Below are positions 1-12,104 of a stretch of 64,000 nucleotides of DNA, piece by piece. Each line of letters opens with the position of its first letter. The first letter of the stretch is position 1. The translations under genes and the position numbers were made by a program. The notes under the pieces were generated by a model. It had not been told where the DNA came from, ran no database searches, and was given only the letters and a program-made list of their open reading frames with translations. The DNA is from Marsupella aquatica. Lineage: Eukaryota; Marchantiophyta. The DNA lies in assembly GCA_973895155.1 (NCBI GenBank), contig OZ316892.1, forward strand, positions 13,392,001-13,456,000, given 5' to 3'.

Positions 1-1203
1 CTCCCAGAATGCCCTCAAACAAACAAAGAGAGAAATCACGAAGGGCATTATTTAAGCATACATATAAAGTACATATAGGGAAGGACATACAAAGATAGGA
101 GGAGACCAGAAGTGGGGCATGTATACATCGTTTAAAAAACAATTTGGATCATCTGTTGGAATGGCATCTCCAGTAGGGCCATTGACTCTAAAGAACTAAC
201 CTGGGTTGTCTTGGTTACAATAGTACATGGCATTCCAACAAATTTAATGAAATTATGAAAAGGCAGCCTTGCTTAAAAATAGTAGCAAGGTAACAAATCT
301 ACCTTTGTTTTTGTATATTGGAAACGTGGTTTAGACTCACTTCACTAGACCCCGACTGGACACTTCTCTGGTTGATAACTCGTGCAAATTCTCGCTACTA
401 GTTTTGTGTGATGGCAAACTACTGTAGAAAACTAATTGGACCTTATTGTCGATAACTCTTGCCAAAAACCGGAACAACTTTTTTAGAGGAGCTAGACTAA
501 CTACCTACTGCAGTTTTATCAAGACTTTCTATTCCAAACATGTCATTGCCTTTCTTTCCTGCTAGGTACGTCAGGGAATGGGACATTCCATAGAATCCAT
601 TGTGGACATAGAATACCATATCTTAGGACTCTGTACGCTAATCAAGATGGGAATTTTATTGGGTACTAGATGAATATCAACATGTGGATGACTCTAGGAC
701 CCAAAACCTTGATGACTAAAACAAACTAAAAATTATGCTAAGAAATAAAGATGGCTTAATGGTTCAAGCCTCAAAGGGAGTCAATGCTAAATTTTGTGAT
801 CAGATCTAGACATGCACCCCAGATAAAACAGAGGATCTAGATTAGAACCTTCTATTTCTTTTAAGAAGGGATCTTAGTTGATGAGTACAGCAGTTCTGCT
901 GTAGGTAGAGTGGATTTGGCAAACCTTTGTCAGCAACCATCAATTGTCCATGCTTGGACCGACCAAGTGCCTGGACAACTTCCAATAGTCCATTATTGGA
1001 GCAATGAGAACCCTGAACCAGTGACATTTGGATGAGGGAGGCAAACAGCAGATGTTGTTATCCCATTCCCATGAAAGTCTTGAAGCCATTTTAATGCTAC
1101 AGAATAGAAGCTAGATGAACATTTAATAGTAATTGACCTACATTTAGGATGGATGCCAAAAATAGTGAATGAAGTTGGTGTTAAGGTGGTCTGCTACTGG
1201 AGT
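1..1203. other. Intergenic, no gene recognised
   Basis: I find no ORF here that resembles a known family and no RNA gene. The part around 760-880 is a diverged copy of sequence near 49705-49815: both contain a run about a suggestive 'catgcacccca' followed by 'agaaaacaggggatctag'-like sequence. The stretch therefore holds at least one dispersed repeat remnant. Confidence 0.5.
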
Positions 1204-1302
1204 GAGATATGAGAAAGGGTACCCAGTTCCAATGTTTGGACTACAACTATCAGATATGAGAAAGGGTACCCAATTCCAACGCTTGGACTACAACTGCTCA
1301 CC
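1204..1302. repeat. Two-copy 49-bp tandem duplication
   Basis: Two adjacent copies start with 'agatatgagaaagggtaccc' at about 1205 and 1253 and differ at only a few positions, mostly transitions. No coding role is visible. Confidence 0.85.
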
Positions 1303-1493
1303 ACCCATAGCCATGTGCAAGAAGTGACACGCACCCGCATATTAGTAAACAAGTAAGCAACCATTGACAATGGTTGACAATTCTACTAGGTCAAGGTAAC
1401 ATTGTTAGTATGTAAGGATTTGCAAAAGCTAGCACACAATCAGCCATAGTTGGTTGCATATATCCGAGAAGGAGGTACAACCACTGTTACCTC

Positions 1494-1690
1494 AGTTGGG
1501 ACAATGGGCAGCGGCAGGAAGTCGAGGGGTTGCAAGTCAAGAAAGTGTAACAAGATGAGTAGGCTAAAAGTGAAGACCTTTGCACCTAGGTCAGTGGGCA
1601 TTGGCAGTTGCAGGGTTGCTACTCAAGCAAGTGTAACAAAATGAGTGGGCCCATTCTTGAAATTGAAACCCTTTGCACACAAGTCACTCA
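1494..1690. repeat. Diverged two-copy tandem repeat, about 100 bp
   Basis: Both halves share the blocks 'caagaaagtgtaacaa' or 'caagcaagtgtaacaa', 'atgagtggg'-like sequence and 'ctttgcac', in the same order. A 64-codon ORF across the first half is explained by the repeat and is not treated as a gene. Confidence 0.65.
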
Positions 1691-3495
1691 CACCCTGGAC
1701 ACTACAAACCTGCCAACTGAGTCGTTAACCCAATTAGTCACCTAACCCAGACCATCTAACCATTAAGCTAATCAATATCAAGTCATTCCAGTCTTGAAAA
1801 CACATGTTCTAGGCCTTTGAAATTGCCTTCAACCTGTAAATGGAAGAAGGGGTCCATTATGGTGTCTTATGCTGTCTTTCACCTTTACCATCCCCCATAT
1901 GATATCCTTCTTATCCCCCTAGCTATCATCATGCCTTACTTTGCTACAGTAATATTCAACGGACTCTAGTCCATGCTTACTTCCTTCAAGTTGTGGGGTA
2001 ACACAATTAAGATGACTCACGCCCAAATCAGGTTTGCCCTCGATGATCCTCACCCTCCAAAACTGTGATGAGGTTGTGGGCATTCAGGTGGAAGGGAGAC
2101 AGGAACAGATCGGCCACAAAGAATAGACCTCAAAGAGCTACTTCGTGTCCTTTGACAGCCTAGACCCTGCTTGGTGGGACGATGCTAATATCGGTAATGT
2201 TGTGCTATGTACTCAATGGAGATGGTCTTCGTGGGCAAATAAGTAGACTTGCGATTCAAGCGTCCAAGCAAGCCTTCCCTTCTTCTCTTCAAATCGATAT
2301 TTGGTGGCTTCGTATTTGGTACCAACAAACCTGTGAAGAGCAAATTTACTCCCCGTAAGACGTCTTGCTGAGAGCTTTTGCGAATAATATCTTTATACAT
2401 GATAAGTCTACGAATGTGCAGATGGGAGAGTTCATCTTCCATGTCAGAACAACCAGTCCAAGATCTTATTTAGAGCCTTCAGAAATGAAGTAAAGTGCAC
2501 GTTCATTATAGAGCAGTTTCCTGAAGCTGTACGTAGAAGAGTTGGTCTTCGCTGCCCAAAGAACAACAGAGGACACATGGAGAAACAACGACATGCCCTT
2601 CCCATGTACAAGTGAAGGAAACCTTCGTTGCCTTCATCGCATTCATATGTCACCACAAGTCTAGCTTAACTTCGAAGAATTAACAGAGCGGAATTCGAAG
2701 GGCCCTGGACAAGATCTAACATTATGTAAGGATATAAAGCATAAATTCGCAAATGGGAAAGTGAAAACACCGGCAACAGCAATACGCAAGGTAATTTTCA
2801 AATCTGCATTGCACGTTTATATACAACTAAGGTAGGTGATTGTAAGTGTGGATCCCTGAAAACACTGCACCATATGTTCACAAATTCAGTCTGAAAGCTC
2901 TTCTAAAACCTCAAGGCTACCCAAAGTATTTAATTCCAAGCTATCTACATCTTCACCTGCAGTATGACGAACACTGCAAGCTCTATTCTTCATCCAGTAA
3001 ATCCATTCATCATCCGGTTCAAAAAGTTGTCTTCGCAGAAGTCCAGAGCCCCCTTAACACCACATACAAGCCAGCAGAGCTTTCACGGCCTTCATTGCAT
3101 GCGGAACAGGCCTGAGATAGTACAGTCAGGTCACACTTGAGATCAGACACAGACACATGATTGTGCAGAACATAACTGGCAAACCAAGTACCAATCGCGC
3201 AGATTCACTACTCCAGTTGACATCCAACCCAGGACTTCGACAACTGTGAAAAGTCCACATACCGAGGTTGTCCAACCGGATCACAGAAAGGAACCTTCAA
3301 ATAATCTAACAATTAAATTTCTCTGCATGCTCCCGGGAGGAAGTGTCGAAACTGCTTTAGCCTACAAAGTGTTGCAGATCACGCTCAGAAAAGAGAATTC
3401 CAAGCATGTTTGTAGGAGGATGCAAGCCTCTCGTCTTACATGGAGTTTGTAGAACCCCAGTAGCAACCGAAACAAGGGGATTCCGGCAGAAATCA
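1691..3495. other. Intergenic, no gene recognised
   Basis: Only short ORFs in all frames, none with recognisable domains or convincing start context. I see no repeats, RNA genes or clear promoter elements. Confidence 0.45.
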
Positions 3496-3502
3496 CAGGA
3501 AA

Positions 3503-3748
3503 TCAGAAGCGGCCGTGAGGGCCACCGCCATGGTGTCCGGGACCCCCGCCGGGACCACCGCCATGATGTCCGGGACCCCCGCCAGGACCACCGTGGGGAA
3601 AACCGCCCGGACCAGGGTGATGCATTGGGCCCATAGGACCTGGATGGTGCTGAGGGCCAAATCCCATCCCTGGAGGCGGAGCGTTGTGATAGTGTGGAGG
3701 CTCGTAGTAACCTGGTCGATTGAAAAACGGCATGCATGGAAGGCACAT
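3503..3748 (-). CDS. Small Gly/Pro/His-rich protein (hypothetical)
   Basis: An 81-codon ORF starting at the first true ATG. The frame is open a little further upstream but has no earlier ATG. The N-terminus has two cysteines (MCLPCMPFF). The rest is very rich in Gly, Pro and His, with a tandem repeat of the type GGPGHHG near the C-terminus and short PGPMGP/HHPGP units before it. There is no membrane segment. Such compositions occur in plant glycine/proline-rich and metal-binding-like proteins, but I do not recognise a specific family. Purine/pyrimidine bias of the repeat also opens long ORFs on the opposite strand; this frame is preferred because its N-terminal part is not simple repeat. It could be the last exon of a longer gene. 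Confidence 0.45.
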   Translation of the reverse strand: MCLPCMPFFNRPGYYEPPHYHNAPPPGMGFGPQHHPGPMGPMHHPGPGGFPHGGPGGGPGHHGGGPGGGPGHHGGGPHGRF

Positions 3749-5750
3749 GATGTTTCCTTCACAGGATCGCGAATTAGTTCCCTTCAACCGCCCGGCCGCG
3801 TTCGGATCGTCTCGAGGAAAACAATAAGATCAACCTACTGCACGAACCGGCATCGAAGAAGAAAAACAACAACACGAGTACGAGTTCAATCAGAAACAAA
3901 ATTCAATCGCGGGAGAGCCAAACCGTGATGGACTGAACGAAAGTGAATAAGAGTCAGAGACAAAAGACGTACTGCTTCAACGACTCAATCAAATCAAACT
4001 TGTCGGGAAGCTGTGTTGCAGAACGAGAAACACTTCGAATTCAGCAATGGAACAGGTTCAAGTGCATCAAACCGAAGGAGAAGGAGATCGGGTGCCAGAA
4101 CACAATCCGGCCCGGTCGTATGCTGCAACAGAAGGAGGTGGGCGAAAGAATTGCGGTGACCGAGTGAGAGTGATTGCGTGAGTGAGCGCACTACTGTTGT
4201 GGGCGTATAAACAAGCACAGTGGACTGACACGAATGCTCAAGAAACTCGTGGACCACTGCGGACAGTGCTGAGCACTCTACACTACTTACTAGTTACTGC
4301 AATCTGATCGTCGTTCTCAAACCCCGAAAACCCATCAAAGAAGGGCTCCTGTACACCTGCAGTACTTTGGGTCCGGCTGAGCGACACGTGTCAGACATGG
4401 ACACCCGGAGACCGCACAACCCTTAAAGCTAAAAGGGCTTGGTTCCATGGGCCAGGGGCAGTGAATAAGATCACCCACTCTGACACCCGCCCGGGCCCAA
4501 ATTAAGCAGTATGCCAAGGTGTAAATAATATTTGTAATGTATGAGTTTTAACTTTAGAGCCAACCATAATGCACTTTAGTGTCACTATAGGGGGCAGGGT
4601 CGCCCCTAGAGTTTAACACAGAGTGTGAGGGAAAATGATACTCCCTAGTGTGGTATTTGTATGCTCCTCAGTCCCTGGAAAAGCTTTGATTTTATTGGCT
4701 CAAACATGCTGACACATATGTGCACTCCTCACTCCCAACCCCATGGACCTTGAACACACTCTTGAAGCAAGGTAATCTTTAGGGCAAGCAAGGTAATCTT
4801 TCAGGCCTTCTGCATGTAGAAGGTCCTCAGAAAATAGGCCCTTATGTTAACTCATGGCACTCTATGAGCGAACAAGACATTCATGCCTCAACACTCTCAT
4901 GAGGCAGGCCTGATTGCATCTTTCAGCATATTTGAGGGCAAGGGCCGGAAAGTTTTTGGGCCCTTCACATCCCAACCTTAAAAATTTCTAATGAAACAAA
5001 TGATACATCTTTGCCTTAGCTGATTTTGTGATGCACTTTTTACCACAAATGTAGGAGTGCTAAAGGCCATTTTTCCAGGACCTTCTACCTGCAAGATGGA
5101 CCTTAGGGTTTGAAAGGTTCATAAGGATTCCAGGAATTTTGTCAGGGTGCCAAATGCACCTTGTGTGTGAAGGGCAAGATGCTAAGAATATCTCTGTGGC
5201 TGGAGTCTGTGGCTGCGCTGGCAACTGGCTAATGAAAGAGAAAAATCCTAATTTTGCCAACATTAATGGAGAAATTTCAATAAGGTGGAATTTGGGTATT
5301 TTGTGCCACTAAAACATTGTCTTGAAGCTCAAGGCAACAAACACCCTTGAAGTCTTGAAATTTTGTTCATCCATTAAATTTGTCCCATAATGAGGGGTTG
5401 CATTTTTCTTTCCACTACACAAATTTAGCAAAACTTTGTTGATTCATTCAATTTGTTTTGAAGAGACCTTGTTTTGTCAATGGTGAATGTCGCCTTGTGT
5501 GAAGGAGAATATGCTAACACCATCCATCATCCAATTCTCTTAGATGAATTTTTGAGTGTTAGATGTCTCTAGATTTAAAGATGATTGCCAGATTGTTGGC
5601 TAATAGGGTCTGTGGTTGGGCAAGACACTAGCTTATTGCCCAAAGAGGCATGGTCGTGAGTTGAGACTCACACATCTAGAGTTCAGATGTTGTGATTGAC
5701 TATTCCCTTTCTATGGGGTTCAGATATTTCCCCTTTTCAAACAATGGCTT
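3749..5750. other. Intergenic; possible upstream region of the small minus-strand gene
   Basis: No recognisable coding sequence. 3750-4250 would be the 5' leader/promoter side of the 3503-3748 ORF if that gene is real. A short direct duplication ('gcaaggtaatcttt') occurs at 4768-4805. Nothing else can be supported. Confidence 0.4.
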
Positions 5751-5752
5751 AG

Positions 5753-6070
5753 TTAGTTAAGACCAAAATCCCAACCATTTTTCACTATAAAGTTGTGAAG
5801 TTGTGTATGTATGGTCTCCTGCCCCGCCGGGATACACGCCAATTGGTTCTGGTAATAAGTGATGAACTTTTGGATATCACCTCTGAAGCTCATATCCGCT
5901 ACACATTTATGAGCGTGCAACTCTGGGTACTTAGTGGTGACATGAGCACGGAGACCCTCAACCAGATTTCCCAAGTTAACGGCAAGGAGGAGTCCTCTCG
6001 CGCCTTCTTCCAAAACTTGTACCAAGTCAAGGCATAGTCCTGCAGGTAAGGAGCGGCTTCTGTAGCCCAA
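5753..6070 (-). pseudogene. Possible gag-like fragment
   Basis: A 105-codon minus-strand frame without an ATG start. It contains DMSFRGDIQKFITYYQNQLA, whose style resembles retroelement gag helices, and it lies just left of the family-X LTR (6627-7389), though in the opposite orientation to that LTR. No zinc knuckle or other diagnostic motif is present, so the assignment is tentative. Confidence 0.25.
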
Positions 6071-6626
6071 GTGGAGCGCTCTAGTCGTGGAACTTGACTA
6101 CCTTAACACTTAGCTCCGGCGTCCCTGACTCCGACGCCGAGCTCCCTTATGGTCCAGGCCCGGATAGGCCATCCGGGGAGGACTTAGCATGGGGAGACTT
6201 GTGGGCAATGAGACGTGGCACTGGCGAGGCAAGGGGCCAAGTTGGGGACACACACTAAGGACTTGGACTAGCCTATGGCTGGTCGGGTCAAGGGGAAATG
6301 GGTCGGGCTCAAGGATGGCCGTCCGGACCGTCGGATGGACTTTGAGTTCTGAGGGCTTGGGAGTGAGCTCCTCTTGGGGTCAAGGCCAATGGAGTTGACG
6401 CCATTGGCAACGGACGCTTGGGGCGCAAATTGTGGCCTGATCCGGGTTGGGCCAGTCGGGGGCCCCGAGCGGCGATCAGACCTGAAGGCCTAGGCATGAG
6501 CACTGGGTCGGCCCGGTCACAACGGGCTAAGGCACTTCGCTTGCGGATGCCTATAAAGAAAGTTATGGGCGTTGCCAGTTGGTGGCGCGCCCATTATGCG
6601 CGATTGGATCCGGGTTGGGGGCCAAA

Positions 6627-7389
6627 TGTTTAGGGACCAAAGCTAGTCCGGGGGTGGCAGGTCTCCAGAAGCATATATGAGGGGAGTGGTGTCTCCCCAG
6701 GGGCTAAGGCTGAGCCGAAGTCGTGAGCCGCGGCGGTCGCGACACTAAGGGAAACCGCCAAACGGAAATGGCGATATCTTCCCAACGGGAAGTCCGTTGG
6801 AGGACTTCTTGGGTGCGTTGGAAAGCTCTTAAGGAGGGCTACGTCCTCCTGAGCTCAGATGGGTATGGGGGTGCCATGGGTTCTCATGGTTTGCGGGTGT
6901 TAGCTCGCCCGCTTGCCAAATCCTGCCGAACAGGGACAAGCCGCATTCAGTCTCCCAAGGGAACTTGTGTTGGGGAGGCAAGGCCAAGTAGGTGTGGAGG
7001 CTGAGTTCCAAGGGTGCTCGGCCCCTAGACCACTAGTGGGGCGAACCAGGAGCGGGTGCTAGAGTCGGGGCCGTTCTGGCCCCGACGTGTTGGGACAAGC
7101 TTAGGACAAGCTTTGGGACAAGCTATGCTATTTGGGCCATGAGCATGTCCTGGGGTCAAGGCGGTCAGTTGGTGATGGATAGGTACGAGGGGGAACCCGG
7201 GCCGCACCCAAAGAAGGAGTTGTTCTGGACGAACAGTGGGCATAGGTTCCGGTTCCGGCTTATGGCGTCGGGAGGACCTATTGCTGACCTATTTACCAAC
7301 GTCTGTTGAGCTTGAGTTGGGATGCTAGACTTGGCGAGTTCTAGATCCTGAGGGGTGACTTATCGAAGCGCTTGGTTGCTTGTGCAGAC
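6627..7389 (+). mobile_element. Family-X LTR, left part (split by insertion)
   Basis: This segment is homologous, in inverted orientation, to 30060-30684. Both contain 'gatggataggtacgaggggg' and long matching flanks. It starts TGTTTAGGGACC directly after the purine-rich 'ggttgggggccaaa', which fits a polypurine tract followed by a 3' LTR. Homology to the complete copy stops at 7389, within the LTR, and resumes at 28603. The remainder of the LTR has therefore been displaced about 21 kb to the right by a later insertion. Confidence 0.75.
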
Positions 7390-7722
7390 TGTCACACCAT
7401 TCTAGGTAGTGTTAGAGTGTATCGTACTATCTAGATCCGTATGTTTGGTATGTGTGCTATATGAGTTGATAAGGTTCCATTAGGTTTGTGTGAGAGGGTA
7501 CTTTTCACTTGTGAGGCATTGAAAGGTCATCTTTCAATGTTGAGCCTTGGAGAGAGAGAGGAGCTTGAGTGTGGCTATGGTGGCTGTGAGCTCCGCTTGT
7601 GTAAACGTGGATTCCTTGAGTAGTGCAAGGTGCGTTGGCTTGACATACGTGTGTTCTTGGATTGGTGCGGGATTGATGGGGTATTGTTGACCGGGATCGT
7701 TGTGCCGATTGTATTGAGATTA
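7390..7722 (+). repeat. LTR block B, left copy
   Basis: About 333 bp with roughly 95% identity by eye to 28144-28476. Most differences are C/T or G/A. It starts TGTCACACC exactly where the family-X LTR is broken, and its last bases read GAGATTACA. It represents the left boundary of the gypsy-related insertion, but it lacks the 'A' block that accompanies B on the right side (28006-28602). Confidence 0.85.
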
Positions 7723-9240
7723 CATTGAAAGATCATGAGCTTCAAACTCTGTTGTGCGAACAAAAGCTCAGTCTGAGTTTGTCGTTGATGGTGACGGTTC
7801 GTGGTAACTTGAATCGATTGGATTTGTGTTTGATGCGGATTCATGTTTCTTGAATCGTTGGTTCTATTGTTTGAGTACACTGTTGCTATTCGATCTGGTT
7901 ATGGCCAAGCTTGAATGTTGTTGGATATAGATCTGGTCTAGATCTAGATCTGGATTGAGTCGGAGTCTAGATCTGGATCTGGAAAGAGATGGTCGAAGGT
8001 TGCTGCTTGTATCGCGCTGCTATTTTGTGGATAGATCTGTTGGAATTTTGAGTGCTCACAGCGTTTTATTGTCAAGGGACGCTCGTGGAATGTCCCAGAA
8101 CCGTGCGTGACAGGTTTGCGGAGATTGAGAGCCATCAACATTGTTGTTTTTGTGAAGGAAATTGACAGTTTTGGGGAGCTTTTCGTGAAGGAAGTAGTCA
8201 TTTTTGGGGTAGGATGTGAGGCGCACGAGGTCACCCATCCCGAAAGTGCTTGCGCGAGGCAACGCGTGAGGTCACCCATCTCGAAAGTGCTCCCAATCGT
8301 GAGCGCGAAGTCACCCATCGTGAGCACAGGCAGGCGCAAGGTCGAGGTCGCCCATCCCGGGGCTATTCCGAGCCATGAGCGCGAGGGGAGGCACAAGGTC
8401 GAGCGCGGGGAGGTCACCCACCCCGGGGCTATTCCCAGCCGCAAGCGCTTAAACCACTACTCACCCTTTAAAGTGCTCCGTGTAACGCGGAGCCTTCATT
8501 ACTCACTATGTACAGAAAAAATACCATCGCGTATTTCGGCTGCGCCTCCTCGATACCGTCGGATACTGACTTGCACCCGCGCCTATACTGGTCCGTTCAA
8601 TCTCATCTACGGCTCATTTTGTAGATCTCGTCGAGACCTACGACTGGGAAAAAACGGCATCCCAAAATACGCAATATTTAGGGAGAAAAGGGTAAAAAAC
8701 AAACGCTGCAATCCCATTGGCTGGGGTTTTTTTGAAATTTGAATTTGATCCGGGCAGCTACAGTAGCCACAGTACAGTCTAAAGGGTACAACTCAACATA
8801 CTATACAGATTCTCACCATCATTATATAATATGTCTTTTATTCTGTGAAGGACAACAGTAATTGCTGTCAGATTGGTTGGGAAGTTTGAGAACCTCCAAG
8901 AGGGTTCGAGATCAACTCTCGTCCTATTCTAATTTTGAAAATGAAGAAGTTGCCTGGCAACTAAGCAGTGTCGTGAACAATCTGCATTTTTATGTCCATC
9001 AGATCCACGATCCGACGGTTACTATGTACAGGTCGGGGTATAGGCGAAACCGGAATACTGTACACACAAAGGTATAAAATGGCCACGCTAGTGTATTCTA
9101 TCAAAGTTGTCTCCGCCTCTTGGGTTTGAGTATCTTGTCATTTCTCTCTTCCTCCTCTTTGATTTTGTGCAGGGCCCTCGTTTTGTCTTATTATTGTGTA
9201 GGGTGAGCTTGGCATTCGGTCTCGGTCCTTCCTTCCTTTG
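7723..9240. other. No gene supported; low-complexity segments
   Basis: 7925-7985 is a short array based on 'tctagatctgga'. 8215-8450 contains a degenerate repeat ('gaggtcacccatcccg'-like) that opens a 211-codon ORF at 8107-8742, which I regard as a repeat artefact. 8500-9240 shows no recognisable coding sequence; its last part may be the upstream region of the transposase-like gene. Confidence 0.5.
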
Positions 9241-9242
9241 GT

Positions 9243-9452
9243 TTTGCAATTTTTAGTGGTTTTGCAATTTTTGTCTAGGTAATACATTAGTTTTTCTTAG
9301 TGCACTTTTTTGTGTTTTTGCAATTTTTAGTAATTTTGCAATTTTTATCTAGGTAATACATTAGTTTTTTTTAGTACACTCTTTTTGTGGTTTTTGCAAT
9401 TTTTAGTGGTTTTGCAATTTTTATCTAGATAATACATTAGTTTTTTTAGTAC
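9243..9452 (+). repeat. Three-copy tandem repeat upstream of the transposase-like gene
   Basis: Three copies of a roughly 70-75 bp T-rich unit. Each contains 'ttttgcaatttttagt', a second 'ttttgcaattttt' and 'taatacattagtttttt'. The array ends about 20 bases before the ATG at 9475, so it would lie in the 5' leader or proximal promoter. Confidence 0.85.
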
Positions 9453-9474
9453 TTTGGCTGACATAGTGTCTAGG

Positions 9475-12104
9475 ATGGAGCCGACTGACCTTCCTAGTAG
9501 GCGGCGTAAACGTCCTCCCCGGGGCGGTGGTCCTTCAAGACCAAAGTACCCGAGTGATGACATGGAGTATAGGAAGAGGATGAGACCGCATGCCAAGCCA
9601 CCAATCCGGGTCCCAGTGGAGCGATGGTATGAGTGGGAGGAACTTAGACTTTTATTGGGAGATGACTTGAATACCACCCATGCTACAGTCATTCATTGGT
9701 TACTTGACAAGTGCAGTGCTGCGATACACGAGTTGAAGAGACGGCAAGTGGTCCAGGCAGCAACACTTGCAAGTGAGGCATTGCCACTTGGGGTGGAGAA
9801 CGAAGAACCCCTTGGTGTACCTGAAGAACACATGTTCGATCTAAATTCAGTCCCGGCCAACAACTCCCTCCATGTAAGAGGTTCTTTCCTATTCTATTTC
9901 ATTGTATAACTTGCTGGTTTTATCTAATCTTGCAATTTCAGTTTTCACAATTTAATGTACTAACTTTTTCAAGTCAAACATTACCAGGAGTCTTTGGACG
10001 AGGAACAACACTCACGACATGAGAGGGGACCCATGGATTTTGACCAGTCTCAGGTCTAATGCCTCCTTTATTTTTTTCATTCTCACTCACATTTCTTTCC
10101 CATTCTCACTCACACTTCTTTCCCAAGTTTACTTTTTCCTCTGTCCTTTCTTTCACCATATATCAGCATTTTAAGTTGGTAGTGTTTTTTATCTATATTC
10201 TCTAATCTGTCCCGAGTCTTCAATGTTATTGTTTGTCCATTTCATGAATTTTTGTTTTTCCTTGACCACCAACTCTTGTATCTAATCCATAGGGAATGCA
10301 CCAGAGTGGGAGAGTATTTGAGGCTTACAATGAATGGCCCGAGGACATTATCCAGGGATCTTCTGGTGACGATGACATCATCTTTGGAAATGATGATCCA
10401 GATGTGGTGGCTGCTCTAGGGGGCCAGGTATGTAATGTAACTTTATGGTATTTTAACTTACAACTTTTATATTTTAATATTTTTTACAGGAAAAGTTTGC
10501 AAGCATACTTAGTCTGTTATGTGTTATATATTGGTCATGTACCAGACTCAAACAACTTGCATTGAGGATTCAGAGTCGCTTCCCTCGGCGGTAATGGATT
10601 CTCAAGTGGTGCCTGTTGACGTGACAGACTCCCAACTTTCTCAAGTTGAGGTCATGGATTCTCAAATCCCTCCTCTTGTAGTGATGGACTCTCAGATCCC
10701 TCCTAGTCATGTGGAACATTGTGAGGCTCATGAAGAGGTTCCAAAAACAAGATTCCGACCCCGTGAGCCTGCCACAGTTGGTTTCATAGAGCGCCATTTG
10801 GTGCATACTTTTGTGGAGCAACTACTACCTAGATGTCATATATCCGGATGCCCTTTGACCCCTACAATACATCATGTGAGGGAGTTACAACAGTTGTGGT
10901 CTATACCGATTAGTTGTGGGCTGGAGGGACATGGTTGGACTTTTCTTACTGGAGAGATGGAGTCGAGAAGGGGTTCACCTTTGGTTACCACCAAGTTGTA
11001 TCACTCTACATTATGTGCCGGGCTCACATATACATCACTGTCATCTGTTGCATCACACCTAGGTTTGCATGCCCCTACATCGCAGCATTGGTATGACTTT
11101 CAGACAGGTCGAGGGCGTCTCGGGGTTGGTTGGATTAAAGCTGTCAATCAACAATGGGAGGAAAACAAAAAAGAGTTGTGGCAAAATTTGAGACATGATA
11201 TCCAGTGTGGGGTTGACCTTCAAGCTGGTAAGTACTAACTCTCATTGTGTTATTATTTGTCTCTTGAGCATAATTAGCTTCCTGTTTAATTTGTTGTGCT
11301 TTGCAAATACTTATCTATTTATTGATACTGGCATGTTGGGGTTTTGGACAGATCCTGGTCTTGTCGTGTACTTAGATGCTCGATGGGACTCCTCGCGTAG
11401 TGGTTATCATGGTACTGTTTCAATTATCAACCTTGCGGATAGTAAGGTTATAGAAATGGTGACTACGACCAAAAAAGAGGAACCCAATTCATGGTTGATG
11501 GAGGAACTAGGGACCAGAAAAGGTTTGGAAAGATTGAGAGACAATGGAATTGTAATCAAAGAGGTTAGTGTTCTACTTTATCAAATTCATAATATCTTTA
11601 TTGTTTTCCTTTATTTTGTTGTTGTTTTCCTTTGTCAGTAAAATACATAGTTTAGTGCTAATTACCTTGGCACTGTCTTGTAATTTTCAGGTCATCCATG
11701 ATGATAACTCTGCTATGGATGCTATCCTTCGAGACCTAGGGTTGATGAATCAAAAAGATTTGTGGCACAAAGCCAAAAATCTTGTCAGGAAATTTGTGGA
11801 CAAGTTGGTGAAGTGCACATTTACCTTGACAGTGGACATTGATACTGCAACAACCAGGTTAGTGTTTGTAAGTCTTCTTAGTTTCAATCCTATAATTTGA
11901 ACTGAGTGTACAATTTTGTATGCACTTTTAGCTTCCACTAAATGCTTGGGATGATTGTGTAGGTCACAATTGCAAAGTGCTACTGTCAAGCAGATGCAAG
12001 ATTGGTTGAAGGCAAAAGGGGTAAGAGGGTTATCTAAGTTCAGGAAAATTGACCTCATCCACAAGGTGGGAGATTGGAGTGTAGCCATATTTAGTTTTCA
12101 CTGA
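9475..12104 (+). CDS. Spliced transposase-like protein with C-terminal SAP-like motif
   Basis: Seven exons fit with consistent GT..AG signals and phase: 9475-9873, 9988-10053, 10293-10427, 10546-11227, 11352-11563, 11691-11857 and 11963-12104 (about 600 aa). The N-terminus is basic (RRRKRPPRGGG). Exon 4 carries repeated acidic units of the form VMDSQ(I/V)P. Exons 5-6 hold YLDARWDSSRSGYHGTV and VIHDDNSAMD followed by DLWHKAKNLVRKF. This spacing of acidic residues resembles RNase-H-fold (DDE-type) transposases. The last exon, VKQMQDWLKAKGVRGLSKF plus KIDLI, looks like a SAP DNA-binding motif. The third catalytic acid and the usual C-terminal half are not visible, so the enzyme is truncated or continues elsewhere: 'cacaag|gtggga' near 12066 is an alternative donor. 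Its 3' end overlaps the minus-strand gene next to it by 14 bp. Function in transposition is inferred, not shown. Confidence 0.55.

Noticed and set aside
3515-3928. 137-codon plus-strand ORF over the Gly/Pro/His-rich gene, and other overlapping frames.
   Set aside because: These are reading-frame shadows of the GC-rich repeat on the opposite strand, with no domain features.
8107-8742. 211-codon ORF with THPGAIPS-type repeats.
   Set aside because: The repeats follow a degenerate DNA repeat, there is no known domain, and the end is arbitrary.
8870-8935. tRNA-like T-arm 'ggttcgagatcaactctc'.
   Set aside because: No matching acceptor, D or anticodon arms around it.
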